64,000 nt of DNA from Agapetus fuscipes (lineage: Eukaryota; Arthropoda; Insecta; Trichoptera; Glossosomatidae). Within the stretch, counting starts at the first letter, position 1, and every line of letters begins with the position of its first letter. The translations under genes were made by a program, and so were the position numbers. Positions 1-12,038 of this stretch are shown here, one piece after another. The stretch covers positions 31,844,832-31,908,831 of the forward strand of contig OX637332.1 in the NCBI GenBank assembly GCA_951799405.1, in the 5' to 3' direction. Below the pieces are notes generated by a model. That model was not told the origin of the DNA and searched no databases. It worked only from the letters and a program-made list of their open reading frames with translations.

Positions 1-185
1 GTCTACATCTGGACTAGCTCAGCTCTCCTTCTCGTTCCCTTTTTGAGCGCCACCAAGTTTTTATCAAAACTTGGAAAGTTGAAAAATCATGCAGGCAATA
101 AACGTAGACAAAGTAATAAAATACAAAAACAATGAAACAGATTAAAGAAGGTACAGTGTTGGATAAACAGCTGGTGACCTTGGAT

Positions 186-377
186 TGTGACCTGGCCAAA
201 TTACCTGACATCACTCATGAGAGTGTGTACTTTGAGTCCGCAATCAAAAGACAACCCGCGTCCAAAACATGTAAACAAGAAAGAAAGTACAGATCCATTC
301 TCCGAAGAGAACCTGCTGGATTCTGACTCACGACCTGGCCAAATTACCTGATCCAACTCGCAAGGAGTTGATACTGT
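186..377 (+). repeat. Short direct repeat of unknown origin
   Basis: The 20-base string beginning 'gacctggccaaattacc' occurs twice, at about 188 and 333. Both copies can be read in an open frame with the same peptide motif DLAKLPD, followed by ITHE in the first and PTRKEL in the second. This suggests a duplicated segment of a decayed coding sequence. It lies 400 bp from a Gypsy integrase remnant, so it may belong to the same element, but I do not recognise the protein. Confidence 0.4.
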
Positions 378-778
378 GGGTCGGAGACAAAAACAGACAG
401 TTTTCTGCAGTTGAGCATAAATGAATATGCGAGTTGAAAGAATACATAAGAAAAAAAAGAAACATTCATTTAAATAATAAATACATATATGGACACCAAC
501 CAGGTCTCCCTGGAGCAAACGAGTAGGTATTGATGTAGAAAGGTTTTGATGCTAAGAAAAATTTACGGAATGACTCCGAACAGTACTCCCTGCTGAGGGC
601 GCAATTCAACGGGGAACGGTCAAAGTCATATTTCAGGACAAAAATGGAATTTGCAAAAATAATATATGGAGTAATTAATTAGTTTATAGAGAAGACGTCG
701 TGCGTGTACATCGCAGACATCTTGGTGTTTGTAAATGAGTTTACGCATCTAATTCTCGTTTGCTCGTAGGAAAGTAGT

Positions 779-1084
779 TCACTCTTCCGCCATAGCAGGT
801 CCAGCTCCGAGAATATCCTTCATGTGACATTCTCCCAGCTGAAAAGCCAAACAGCCTTTCTCTCGCCCCTCACGTCCGCCTGTCTGCCCTCCGTACATCT
901 CCAGAAATTCCTCGACCGCCTTGATGATGAATTGTTTACCGTTGTCCCAAACAACGGACCTCGGCATTCCCCGGGAAATAAAGATGCTTGCCCCAAGCTT
1001 CTTTATTATTGCTGCTACTTGTGGCATACTTTAATGGAAATATCCAAAAATATTTCGTGAAAACATCCACTACCCGAACAAGGC
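779..1084 (-). pseudogene. Ty3/Gypsy-type integrase core remnant
   Basis: On the minus strand one frame gives VVDVFTKYFWIFPLK (about 1075-1030), the segment around the first catalytic Asp of a retroviral-type integrase core. After a frame change near 1015, a second frame (779-1027) continues with GMPRSVVWDNGKQF. That matches the second catalytic segment, where the usual text is 'P..lvSDNG.QF'. The spacing and order fit the DDE core of a Ty3/Gypsy LTR retrotransposon. The frameshift and the loss of the rest of pol show a dead copy. The catalytic Glu region is not recognisable. No LTRs were identified; the neighbouring 1-780 could be other parts of the same element. Confidence 0.72.
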
Positions 1085-1115
1085 TCTCCTTGAAACTTTC
1101 GGAGAGTTCTTGTTG

Positions 1116-1146
<31 letters not shown>

Positions 1147-1960
1147 GAAAATGTTGAGAACCCCTTGAAATTTTTTGTTGAGAAAATTTAACGAATGGTT
1201 ACGCCTCTGGAAATAGAGACGCCCCAAAAAATTTGGAAAGAAAGAAAAAAAAAAATTGTCAAAAAATTTACGTAAGTTTGAGAATGCGTGTCTGGATTTT
1301 AGAATTACGTAACTCAAATTTTGAATTCTTCCAATTATCATCAAACCACGAAAAACGGTTAACAACCCTCAAGATGATAAAGCATAACCACCAAAAACAC
1401 AAATATCCCAGGTGGAAACGACTTCAAAGTACCACAAAACCCGAAACACAAAAACAACACTTTTCCGTTGGAACACAATTTGCTGAAATAAAACTTTATT
1501 TGTTAATGGGGAAAATACAATGTGGATCGAGCAACGGTGTCTTTTGTTAAGGCGCCACTGTAATGAAGCCACTGAAGGCCTCCACTACAGGCGCTCCATG
1601 GCGCTACCTGGAAAGGCAGACCATTTTGAGGTTAGGACGGGTTCTACTGACAAGGGGGCCCTTTGAGGTTAGGTTGTGCGCTTTTGCAGTTGCCCGGCTA
1701 GCACAAGACTCCTCAGGGTGGTGTTCAGGCCCAACACCTTGCTCGCTTTCCACTGATGCTAAAGAGGTTAAAAAATATAGGTGATGGAGAGAAAAACCGG
1801 GTAAAGGAAAGACGGGATTTATTTTAAATTATGAGAAATGAGAGCATCACCACGCTAAACTGCACGACTGACTGGTTCTAAGTTAAATTAGATAATGTAT
1901 TTAAAGGGTTTGATTAGCTCACGAGGATGGAGAGAAGTCTTGATGCTGGGATGCGGGAAG
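1085..1960. other. AT-rich stretch, no gene seen
   Basis: Nothing coding is recognisable. It contains a run of A followed by a run of T (about 1119-1146) that could fold on itself, and a second A-rich run near 1240. Short ORFs on both strands look random. Confidence 0.5.
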
Positions 1961-1964
1961 TCGA

Positions 1965-2250
1965 TGCTGGGGCGCCGGCCTCGGGCACGCCAACGCTTTT
2001 GGCGGGATGTCGGGGCTCCACACTCCGGAGGAATTGCGGCACGGGGCTCCGCCAGCAATAAGACGGGTGCGCTCGGCTGGACGGGGCCGGTGCTCCGTCC
2101 TCCCGAGGAACTTTGGGCACGGGGCTCCGGATATCAAGGAGTAGCCAAGCGGGCGCTGGCGATGGGTAGAAAGCAGGGGCTCCTTCCTTCCGAGGAATCC
2201 GCCACGGGGGACCCAGGCGCGGCCAGGGACTTTGTGGTGCAGGCAACAAC
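1965..2250. repeat. GC-rich degenerate minisatellite
   Basis: This segment is sharply richer in G and C than its surroundings. The phrase 'ggggctcc', followed within a few bases to tens of bases by a 'ccgaggaa'-like word (e.g. 'tccggaggaatt', 'cccgaggaactt', 'tccgaggaatcc'), recurs about every 75-90 bp, giving roughly three diverged units. Long ORFs are open here on both strands, which is expected from GC content and repetition and is not evidence of a gene. Confidence 0.55.
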
Positions 2251-2362
2251 GGCGACTCAAGCCTTCTCCGATAGATGTTCTGGGCCACGCCTGGTAGGTG
2301 TTATTGGTTCAGGTGTTGAAGAGCTTGTGTCCTCGATTGTGGGAGGTCGACGCCTTTTATAA

Positions 2363-3268
2363 ACTTCCTAGCAGCGCGATGCGGAGCTTAACGGGGGATT
2401 TTAAGTGTTTCCCTCCTAACTGACAATCTCAGCCTGTCTTCTTCCTCTCATTGGGATCCGGTTCAATTTCTGTGGCTAAAGATGCGCTTCAATTTCTTTC
2501 AAGTTGGTAATGACATTATTTTCCTTTGACAGGTATAATGTTTTGACAGATCATGTCTTCTTCTTCTTCTTTTTTCCCACAGGTAGCTATCTGACATGCT
2601 AGCTACCTGACAATGGACAAGCTTGCAGGTGTTGCTGTGCAATTTAAGAGTGTAAAAAAAGCGAGGTCCCAAATAAATCATTCTAATGTTTCTTTATTCA
2701 ATAATTTAAGGAATAAAAATCATCATTATATTTTCTGTACCGTAATTAGCTCAAAGAAGTATGTATAGTGTATCCAGCAAGCCACAGATAGATGGGTTTT
2801 GTTGTTTCAGAGGCTCCTTACATTATTTAAGTGCACTCGTAATGAGTGCGGATTAAAATTACAAAAAAGTGAGCGCACTCCGCGGTAGTTGCCTGGTAGC
2901 GCAAGTCTGAAATGCATAATGGAGTAATTTCCCGGCCAGCAATAGTGGCGCTGCAACGCCGAATTGTGTTTTCTCTTTGGCAACTTTTTCTTGTGTACAT
3001 TTTAAATGTTCAGCCTGCCAAAAGATAAATAAAACATGGCGGCTGCTCCGCAGCAATTTAAATAAAGGAGAGCCGACTTGCATACTGGTTACGCTACTGT
3101 CCTGACACTCATGGGATGATGTTGTTACTGCACTGGCCAATAGAAGTCTTTACCAAAGTTGTTTGTTATGTGGTAACAAAATGAGTAACTTTTCAACAAC
3201 GATTCATTAATAATTAATAATTAATGAAATTTAAATTACATTTTAATCGTTCGTGTTTTGTGATTTTT
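2363..3268. other. No gene seen
   Basis: AT-rich sequence with a small inverted repeat at about 2581-2610 (arms 'ggtagct'/'agctacc') and a short AT-rich repeat near 3210. No recognised element. Confidence 0.45.
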
Positions 3269-3403
3269 ATGAGGCTTACCAAAATACCAACCACTCTGTT
3301 GTAAACATGATTCATTTTGTCAACGTCTGTTCATGTGTCTGCTTGTGGGAATGCATGTAATACGAATCTTAAATGTAATATATCTTGGCAATTCAGATTA
3401 TAA
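3269..3403 (+). mobile_element. LINE 3'-tail copy, internally deleted
   Basis: It matches the start of the LINE 3' UTR ('atgaggct..ccaac', 'gttcattttgtcaa') and then jumps to its end ('gtctgcttgtgggaatgcatg', 'atatatctt'). The middle is missing. It is a diverged, old copy. Confidence 0.75.
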
Positions 3404-3491
3404 TGTAAAAATACGGGAAGCATACATTGTTTTTTAAAAAAGCTTAAAAGAAAACAAACATTGTTTAGTAACTCCCTTCACATTTTTTGAC

Positions 3492-3515
3492 CTGATGATG
3501 GTTTGAGGACCAAAA
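3492..3515 (+). other. CTGATGA/GAAA-like hairpin motif
   Basis: It reads 'ctgatgatggt', a short loop, then 'accaaaag'. It has the same layout as the motifs at 25722-25748 and 38405-38431, but the GAAA is changed to AAAA. The downstream 'caacagtgtt' (3552) parallels the 'aacagtgtt' and 'accatgttt' downstream of the other copies. Confidence 0.45.
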
Positions 3516-4211
3516 GCGTTGGTTATTTTTATGAAAAGAAATAATGAAAGTCAACAGTGTTGCAAGTAACAAGGAATAACTTGTTTTTTTCTGTAAATCT
3601 TTGAAAAGTCAAATATGAATAAATAGTGTAACTTGCAGAGGAGGTGTTTGTTTTGAGACGTTATGCACCTACTCGTTTTACACAGAATCAGGTAGAGATA
3701 AGAACAATACTTGAGTTTAAGATTGAAGATTATGTAGAGAAAGACTAAAAGACACGGAAAAAAATTGCAGTAAAAACTGATTTATCATGTAAAACGTTTT
3801 TAATCAATTAAATTTTGAAAGAGTCTTCAGGACATTGAATGAAAGCCACGAAAAATTCAATTCAGTAGATATTATTGTAAGCTTCCTTTAAAGTCTTTCT
3901 TGTGATGTAGAAATCACATTGTATTTTTCTTGCCCCAATAAAAGTAATTCCTTGTGTTTTTTGGTCTATTAGAGAAAGGGGATTTCGCTTAAAAGGTTTT
4001 GTATTTACGTTAACCGTGCGTAATCATTCAAAGCAAGAAGAGATATACATAATCAAGTCATGAATAATGCAGGCGCGCTGTAGACGGCCTGACAAGTTTT
4101 TGTCGAATCTCGTTAGCCACTGAGACCACCAGCACCGTTCCTTGTACGAGGAACAATCTGAAGCGAAGTGATTCAAAAGTAAACATTGCATATTTTTTAA
4201 TTCTTAGCTTT

Positions 4212-4907
4212 GAGGAATGATTTTGTAAGAGAAGAATGTGGTGCAAGAGAAAGTGTGAAAGTGAAAATTAAAAGAAGTTTGTTAAGATGGTTTGGGCATA
4301 TGGAGAGAATGAATGAGGAAAGACTGACGAAGAAAGTATATGTTGGTAGAATAGATGGATGTCGTGATAGAGGAAGACCGAGAAAGGTATGGATGGACCA
4401 AATATCCGAAATTGCGAATGAATGGAATATCCAGAGTCATAATAAAAGAAGAGCCTGTATGAAGAAAATTATGACTCTGGAGGAAATGAAAGAAGTATGG
4501 TTATGGTATGGAAGTGGCGGTTGATCTGTAATGTTGGCGGCTAGGGTTTATTAAATTGGAATTTTTTTTTATTTGTAAATGGATATTTTGTATTTGGATA
4601 TTATTATTTAGTGATGTATAAAATGTAATTTGTCGTGTGTGTGTGTTCCTTGACTTATAGGTTGGTATGCGGCTGACCACCCATGCTGTAAAAATGGTTC
4701 ACTTTGCCAATGTCACACCTGTCTCAGGGAAGGACGGCAAGAGTTGCAGGGTGTATGTCCATTTGAGATTTGGTTTTTATGTTGTAGGTTCACATGAGGC
4801 ATGTGCAAGCGCGAACTTGTACGTGTCTGGTTGTGAGAATGCATGTAATGTGAATCTCCAATGTAACATATCTTTGCAACTTAGATTAGATTAGATTAGA
4901 TTAGATT
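4212..4907 (+). mobile_element. 5'-truncated LINE: end of ORF plus 3' UTR and (TTAGA)n tail
   Basis: This is a second copy of the family at 58960-61767. It begins abruptly at 'gaggaatgattttg', equivalent to about 61079 of the main copy. The reading frame 4210-4524 encodes the last 104 residues (RSLLRWFGHMERM..., GRPRKVWMDQISE), typical of the C-terminus of endonuclease/reverse-transcriptase ORFs of the RTE-like type. A small deletion near 4495 alters the last residues. Next come the 3' UTR with 'ttggcggctaggg', the standard tail region starting 'ccttgacttataggttggtatg', and about five TTAGA units (4881-4906). The close match to the main copy suggests recent activity. Confidence 0.92.
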
Positions 4908-5142
4908 TGTGTTTTGCTGGCTTTTATTTAAGAAAAAAGAGAGCCTTCTTTTTTTAGATATTAAATAAAATAATCTATTCTCTAGCAAAGCTAAAAATAT
5001 GTTTCAAATTCAATGGTACTTTTAAATATTCCGATCGTTACTTTTAAAAAAAATATCTCTGCATTATGGAATTTAAAATTTGTTCATAGTACATATATTG
5101 ACTTAATATTATTATGTTTTCCTCGTTATAAATAATCGGTGT

Positions 5143-5225
5143 TATGGCCGAGGGGGTCAAGTGGCTGATCTTTGTAGCGTATTTGGAATAGAATAACGTT
5201 GGTTCAATCCCCACCTGAGTCATTT
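5143..5225 (+). other. tRNA-like sequence (possible SINE head or tRNA pseudogene)
   Basis: 'tggccgagggggtcaag' resembles the A-box region of a Leu/Ser-type tRNA, and 'ggttcaatcccc' resembles a B box about 55 bases downstream. The flanking stems do not close cleanly, so this is a tRNA relic and not a working gene. Confidence 0.4.
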
Positions 5226-5270
5226 GACTGTAACTTGGTTCCTTCTTCAACATATGCCATTGGGTAATTG

Positions 5271-5317
5271 TTAATTAATAATTCATTAAAATATACAATA
5301 TAATGAATTATTAATTG
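5271..5317. repeat. AT-rich hairpin
   Basis: Arms 'ttaattaataattcatta' and 'taatgaattattaatt' are inverted around about 12 bases. Low sequence complexity. Confidence 0.5.
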
Positions 5318-5319
5318 AT

Positions 5320-6777
5320 GATTTTAATACCTGTGTCTGGCCAGGCAGAAAAATATGTTGGTGAATGAACCATACAACGGATAAGGAAAATATGCAAACA
5401 ACCGGTAAAGCTTAACATAATAATTAAGCGTAGGAGAAAATAATAAGTGTACAAATAGGTACAGATGACCTATACACCACCAAAAAATGGATTAAATGGA
5501 TTTTGCGATCGGGAGGGACAAAAAGAAAGTATTATTTTAAATAAAACTTTTATTTTCTTAAACTCACATATCTTGTTTCAACACCAAATTATAAAATTGC
5601 ATTTCTTTGTTGTCTAAGCTAAAAATTTAATGTAGTGTAAACAAAAATTCTAATTCACTTCTGTCTTAAAAAAAAGGCAGTTATGTTGTTGGTACAATGG
5701 GTAATTCTAAACTCAATGTAAGTCACGGAGAGGTAAGTGGAAAACTTCAAGCTGAAAAAAAGTAATAATAAAAGAGATTAAGCCGCGCTAAGTCGGTGAA
5801 ATTGTTTTTTTTTCCGTCTGAAACATATTTTTCACTTTCAAGTTAGTGTCGAAAAATTCGTGAGGATAAATCGACTTACAAGTGAGCCAGTCAAACTCCA
5901 ATTGTGGCGACGCGAACAATGGGGAAGGTTTTTTCTTCTGACCAGACTTGGGACTATTTATATCTGGGAATGTTCTCCATACAAAGGAACTCCTCCAAGG
6001 CCGGCCGAGTGAAAGATATTGTGTCAGAAATGAATGGTGGAAAGTCACATCCATTAACTTTCACATCTCGGTTAGTTTATAACTAAAGATCGTTAATAAT
6101 CGTTAAATTGGTTTGAAGGAAACGCTCTTTATCTGATTTCAAATTGAAATTTTGTTCGGTGGTTGTAGAAGTGTTTCAATAAAATCCATAATCTAAGTTT
6201 TTTTGATTTATTTGTTATTTATACAGCAAACAAGCAGTTTATACACGATTTAAATACGAGGGTACAAAAACATAATGAATACAATTCAAAAACCAGCAAA
6301 GTTTGCAAAAATTACAAAGTGCGACACAATTTCGCCGAGAGCTCACCATCAGCTAAAAAAGGGAAAAAGTGAAAAAAATGAGAAAAAAAAATCAGGTAAA
6401 TGAAGAGAAAATAACAACTATCAACAATACTGAAGAGAGAAAACAAAAATTATCAACAATAATAAAAAAATCAAAGATAACATTTTAAAATATTTAATAC
6501 ATCTTCAAAAGCCAACACAAGTTGCATGAGTACTCGTACTTACAAAAACTACCCAAACCTCAAACTCGCAACTCCTACCGACACTTTTTGAAATATAGTG
6601 ACAAGTCGCAATGATTTATTTAGATTTATTATTCGGTATTCTCCATGACAATACATTTTCACGTGCTGACTCTAACATGCGATACTTTCACACTTAAATA
6701 AAAAATCGCAACTGAAAATAAACTCAAAATTATTGCAAGCAAAATATTCTTTGAAATAATGTGTTCTATATATCAAC
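5320..6777. other. AT-rich stretch, no gene seen
   Basis: Overlapping short ORFs on both strands at 5788-6086 show no recognisable domain. No repeats of the main families were found. Confidence 0.45.
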
Positions 6778-6988
6778 AATCTAAGTTGCAAATATATATT
6801 TGCATTTAAAAATATTTTTGAATGAATGTCCACGCACATACACGTGTAAGTTCGTGCTTACAAATGCTGTATGTTCACTAACAAATTAATATAAAAACCT
6901 AAAATGGACATACGCCCTTCAAATCTCTCCGACCTTCCCTGAAACAGGGGTGACCATTTTTACAGTATATTTAGTCAGTCTCATACTA
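6778..6988 (-). mobile_element. LINE 3'-tail copy
   Basis: Minus-strand copy running from 'aatctaagttgcaaatat' to 'ttagtcagtctcatac', with 'ccttccctgaaacaggggtg' in the middle. It is moderately diverged. Confidence 0.85.
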
Positions 6989-7257
6989 AACAATTGATTT
7001 CCTCTTGAGAGGATTGTACCAAAAGTTTTTGTTTTTTCAGTGCTCATTTTTACTTCTTGTCGACGATAAGGATATGCTGGGATACCCGATGATTAAACTA
7101 AAAAGAATCGAAACTCTTAGAAGGAGTGAACGCAAGACTTGAACAACTAAGCTATCGACCACATAAAAATGAAAAATTGTTAGAAAACGAGCTTTGTAAT
7201 ATTATTTGATGCAATATTCCCTTATTATTACTTTATTGTTTATTTGCAGTCAGCTGT

Positions 7258-7500
7258 CCTTGACTTATAGGTTGGTATGAGGCTGACCACCCATACTGTA
7301 AAAAATGGTTCACTTTGCCAATGTCACCCCTGTGTCAGGGAAGGTCGGCAAAAGTTGTAGAGCTTTTGTTCATTTGAGGTTATTTTTTTATTTGAAAGTA
7401 TACATTCAACATTTGTAAGCGCGAACTACACGTGTTTGTGGGCATGCATTTGCGAGCCTTAAATGTTTATATAACTCTGCAACTTAGATTATAGATTATA
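7258..7500 (+). mobile_element. LINE 3'-tail copy, 'agattata' subtype
   Basis: It spans the whole repeat, from 'tccttgacttataggttgg' to 'cttagattatagattata'. It has no coding part and no TTAGA array. Confidence 0.92.
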
Positions 7501-8525
7501 ATAGCTGTGAGAGTTGGAAAGTTCAGTCGCCCGTCGGTGACATTATCTGTCTTCAGGTCTATTGAGCTCGGCTTGCGATGCTCCTCGATGCAGCTCTAAA
7601 CAAAGTGCAGGCGTGACGACCAAAATAAGAAGCAGACAACGCTAATGCACTAAACTGCAAGGGAAACCAACACCGCGCTGTGTTGGTTATTTAAACAGAA
7701 AAGTTAAAGTAAACAATTATCTACATTTTCATGCTCCATAATTTGTTAACAAATAAATTGTGCAAGAAGTTAGCTTACCTTTACATAGTTTCTCAAAAAA
7801 AAAATCGGTTAGTTTGCAAGCCCCATTCAATTTTGTTTTCACAAGAAATGGTCAAAAAAATTGGCAGTGTTCTTCATCTTCTTCCTTAGCCTTTCTCAGT
7901 GAGAAGAGACGCCTATTGTCTCTTCAACTGAATCAAAAGTCGTGCGCGATTGACAGGAAGAAGCACAAAAACTATAAAAAAGATAATTCAGGAGTGAAGG
8001 TAGTCATATCTAATTAGTTCTTGACTCCTATCCCTGTTCCATGATGATCTGCAACTCATTTGCCTGTTGATAAGTTTGTTCAAACGTGAAATTAATTAAG
8101 AACCTGGAATCAATCCTCTCTTTGTCTCGTATGGTGGAGTCAAACTTGGCTGCACTACGTATATAGTATTTATAGTTAGCCTTTCTCACTCCTAGATTTA
8201 GGCATTCCCCAAGCTTTTTAATGTTTGTCTATCAGCTGCTACGTTGAGCCATCCTCTGCCTGCAGTTCCCTTGATGTCATTCATCCACCTCAGTATTGAG
8301 AGTAAAATAAAAAGAAATAAACAGAAAAATATCAATTTTTAAATAAATTTGTGATGGTTCTAAATTGTCTGAAGGTATAGCACGGCTCATTTCTTTGTTC
8401 GTATCTTTCTTCTGGCTAGCCTTTAATGTGAAATATCTTACTACATCAACTGTGAGCTACGGAGAGGGAAAATGTATTGAATTCAAGCAATATTTTTTTT
8501 TGTATAGAGATGGTGTATCTAAACT
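7501..8525. other. No gene seen
   Basis: AT-rich. One 85-codon ORF (7760-8017) is rich in K and S and matches nothing I know. Confidence 0.4.
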
Positions 8526-8630
8526 ATCTAATCTAATCTAATCTAAGTTGGAAAGATATGTTATATTGGATATTCACATTACATGCATTTTCACAACCAG
8601 ACACGTACAAGTTCGCGCTTGCACATGTCG
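8526..8630 (-). mobile_element. LINE 3'-end fragment with (TCTAA)n
   Basis: It starts with three TCTAA units, then 'gttggaaagatatgttat' and 'cgtacaagttcgcgcttg'. It is cut within the 3' UTR, so only the last 100 bases remain. Confidence 0.88.
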
Positions 8631-9319
8631 TAATCTTGCAGTCAAAATTCACAGAATAAGGAATTAGTATTTCCTATAAATTATTATTTACAGAAAAGTA
8701 CGCGTCCATGATTGTATGTAGGTACCAACATGATATCATCGGATGTGTAGATTTTTTCTCATACGGAAATTTCCCAAACTTCCAAGTTTTTATTTTATTT
8801 CACACCTTTAGTTTTGCAGACACTTCCGACCAATAAAAACTAAAAGACTTTCATATTAAACACATAAATCAGACCTTTTCCTCACAGCCTGGTGACCTTC
8901 AGTGGTGTGAATGTGTGAGCATCCTGGCGGCGAGAGAGTAAGGGGAATCCAATACGAGGGAGAGAGATGGTTACAGTGGGTTAATATTGTACGGCTTGTA
9001 CAATTGTGGGTTGACAATAAAAATAAATTGTTGTTAATTATTCAAGATTTAGGGATTATGGATTTTATGTTATTTCTCGTACACCTGTGAAACTTGGACA
9101 ATGTCCTTCCGGGGACAGTTTTGTCAAAGTAAAATGTTATGATGATCCTTGGACATATTCGTTAGAATACAGGGCTAGAATTATATGTTAAATTTATTTG
9201 AATTGATGTTGATGTGTTGTAGTCCACAAAAGTTAGTAAATTGTGTAAACTCAAACATAAAATGAATTTCATAACATAGACAGGATAAATTTGATAACAG
9301 AAACTTTAGTACCTACCTT

Positions 9320-9516
9320 GTTGTCAATGCCACTTTAGTTTCAGGGAAAGGCGGCAGGAGTTGCAAGATTTATGTCTATGTCAAGTTTTTTTATTTTATT
9401 TGTATGCACACATGCAGAATGTGTAGGGGCGAACCTACATGTGCCTGTCTGTAGGCATGCATTTAATATGAGCTTTTAGTGTTAGCATATCTTTGCCGCT
9501 TAGTTTATAGATTATA
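9320..9516 (+). mobile_element. LINE 3'-tail copy, truncated start
   Basis: It begins at 'tgtcaatgccac' and continues with 'tttcagggaaaggcggcag' to 'cttagtttatagattata'. An older copy. Confidence 0.82.
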
Positions 9517-11857
9517 AACAGTAAGAGACCATAAACAAATCTATTGCATGGAATAGTAGCACTGTTGTGCAGTGGGAGCGTGTGGTGAGAGAAGTAAATG
9601 GATAGACAGTGCTGGCAGTGGTTGATGAAGGAGTCCAAGACTCGGCCTGAATTGTCACATTCAATTGCTAAAATAAGTGTTCTCAAGAATTATGTCAGCT
9701 GTACATACATTCGTTAACAATGCCGACAGTTCGTTTTTTGAGAGAATTGTGTATCGAGAGTAGGTACGCTGTTCCACTAGAAGTAATTTGATGGATCTTA
9801 CTTTTTAATCAGATTACAACGTGTAGTGGTGTTCGTCTAAACGTCTAGTGATATTTTCACTATCGAATTACCAGAATATAAACGTGTAAGCAAAAACAGG
9901 CGGTTTACCTGTCACTCAAAACTATTTTTAATCCCAAACCAAAATGCTATCCACTTAGCAAGCCATGCCGCATCCAGCCTTGGATATTATGGTTTTGAAG
10001 TGACTACAAAGCCTCGGCAAGATTTCATATTTGAGCTGGTGTGCTGCCCTCGTGTACAGCTAATAATATCAAAAAATATCCCGCTGACCTAGATAAATAA
10101 AATTCAAGTTAAAACCTGAGCGGCGGAGGAATACAACTCTTCATGTTGCAAATGATTTACCACGTGATCATAAAAGGAAGAGTCGCAGTCTAATGGAGAC
10201 TACTCATCAGATACGTGATATCAAATAACATTTCATTTTAAAATGCTCTGTAACTGTTACTGTTTCCCACCACTATGTCTTTAAGGGAGGCCAGTACTCC
10301 TGAAAGTGCGTCTCCACTTGTTCTGTTCTCGCACATTAATTTCATCTCCTTGATGTGTTTTCGTGAATGCTCTTCTTTTGTTCTCAATCTAAGAATTGTA
10401 GTCATTAACAACTTCCAAATATAATATTATATTTAATATCTAAAAGGAAATTATATCAACATATGTGTACTTATGCTCCTTAAATAAAGACAAAGTCAGC
10501 TTAAACGTCCTTCACGACAGAAAATCCCACAAAAAACTAACTCATGAGCCTGGTAAGCGCGATATTACAATTACATAAAACTACACTTGTTATTAATTTC
10601 GTCCTGTCATTCTGCAGCTTAATTCACAGAACAACCGCCTACCTGATCTTTTTGACTGCCTTAGTTGTCCTCTTCAGCTCCAGATTTGTCCTGCCACCTA
10701 TATCCTCAAACGCATCCTGGATGCACTCTCCGTCAGTCTGCAAATGAAGATATTCCTCTAGCACATTATGTAAGAAACCTGTATAGATATAACATGTTAC
10801 AACCTTGAGGATAGATCAAAGCTGCTAGTCTTTTACTTTAATTCTTTTGAGAATTTCCTTTATTTGTAAAATGGTCTTTGAAAGGAAACCCGAGACTGTT
10901 TTCATCTGGTGTAGAGAAATGCAATGTCGCGCAAGAGCACTGCTTAGGTACGTCTCGGCCAAGATGTCATTAGTAATTGGTGCCTGCAATTTATAGTAGA
11001 GATTGCAACAATATCTATTGTCAGCAAAAGTCAAAGGTATTGAGTTAACCTGCATCAGACAGAGTGCAAGCTGGATGTATGTAATTGACATAGGTAACCT
11101 AAAACTAAACATGGTAAAAATATAATTGGTGTAACGAAAAAAAATCTCCTTTGGTTCTTTTTTTTCAATGAACTCGCTATTGTTAATGCACAAGAGTTCA
11201 ACTTAAAATCATGAAACAAAATATAAAATTATCATGTTTATTGCAGTCGATGTTTTTACTGCATTGACTGGCAAAAAGGTACTTCTTCGAGAAAGTTCTA
11301 AAGATTTCAGTTTATTCATTCCATTACTTGCTTCACATATTCACCGCACTCTGAGTCTGTTTGTGTGTTTTCTCTATACTTCTTTGTGCTCTGAATTCCT
11401 AGGGATAGAAAATATAAAAAAAAAGTTTTTCAGTTACCTTTAACTTGTACTTAATATTTTGTACTGTCCATGAGTCCAACTTTTTAGGATCGTTTTAATA
11501 CAAAAATGTATATTTTATCAGCAATGAATAATTCGCAAAGTAAAGTGCTCGCATAGCAAGGCAGACTTGTTAAAGTATTTGCTCCCCATGTCTGGCGGCT
11601 TGCTGGGACGTGTGGTAGAGTGCCAACTGCAGAAGCGCCAGAAATGATAGAAATCTCCTCGTGAGGGAGATCGCGAGTGCGGCAGTAATCTGGCCGGGAA
11701 CAGATATTGGAGTTTTATTGTTTACTGCTTGTGCCTCCTCGGCTTATCCGGAAGCCTCTTGTTACTGGCCCAAACTGTCGGTGTAAAACTAAAATAAACC
11801 TGTCACATCATTGGAAGAATCAGGTTGTGTTTTAAAAATGATTTTAATGTTTGACTT
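9517..11857. other. AT-rich stretch, no gene seen
   Basis: A 122-codon ORF (10825-11193, minus) and a 67-codon ORF (10544-10747, plus) have no recognisable motif. The sequence at 11575-11765 is less AT-rich and single-copy within the window. It could be conserved non-coding DNA, but no function is visible. Confidence 0.4.
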
Positions 11858-12038
11858 TTGCAATGTTTCCCTGTTTCAGGGAAGGTTGGTAAAAGCTGAG
11901 AGGCTTATTTTAATTTCAGATTTGGATTCTTATTTTGTACATTGGTAAGTGCAAATTTTCACGTGCCTGCTTAGTGTGGGGTTGCATTTAATATTAATCT
12001 TAAATTTTAATATGTATTCGCAACTTAGATTACAGATT
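11858..12038 (+). mobile_element. LINE 3'-tail copy, diverged
   Basis: It matches from 'ccctgtttcagggaaggttgg' to 'gcaacttagattacagatta', with several substitutions. Confidence 0.8.

Noticed and set aside
1895..2362. Long ORFs on both strands in the GC-rich repeat
   Set aside because: They follow from GC content and tandem repetition. The frames overlap on both strands and no domain is recognisable.
8526..8550. (TCTAA)n as telomere-like repeat
   Set aside because: The pentamers always follow the LINE 3' UTR and are its tail. They are not the TTAGG insect telomere unit.
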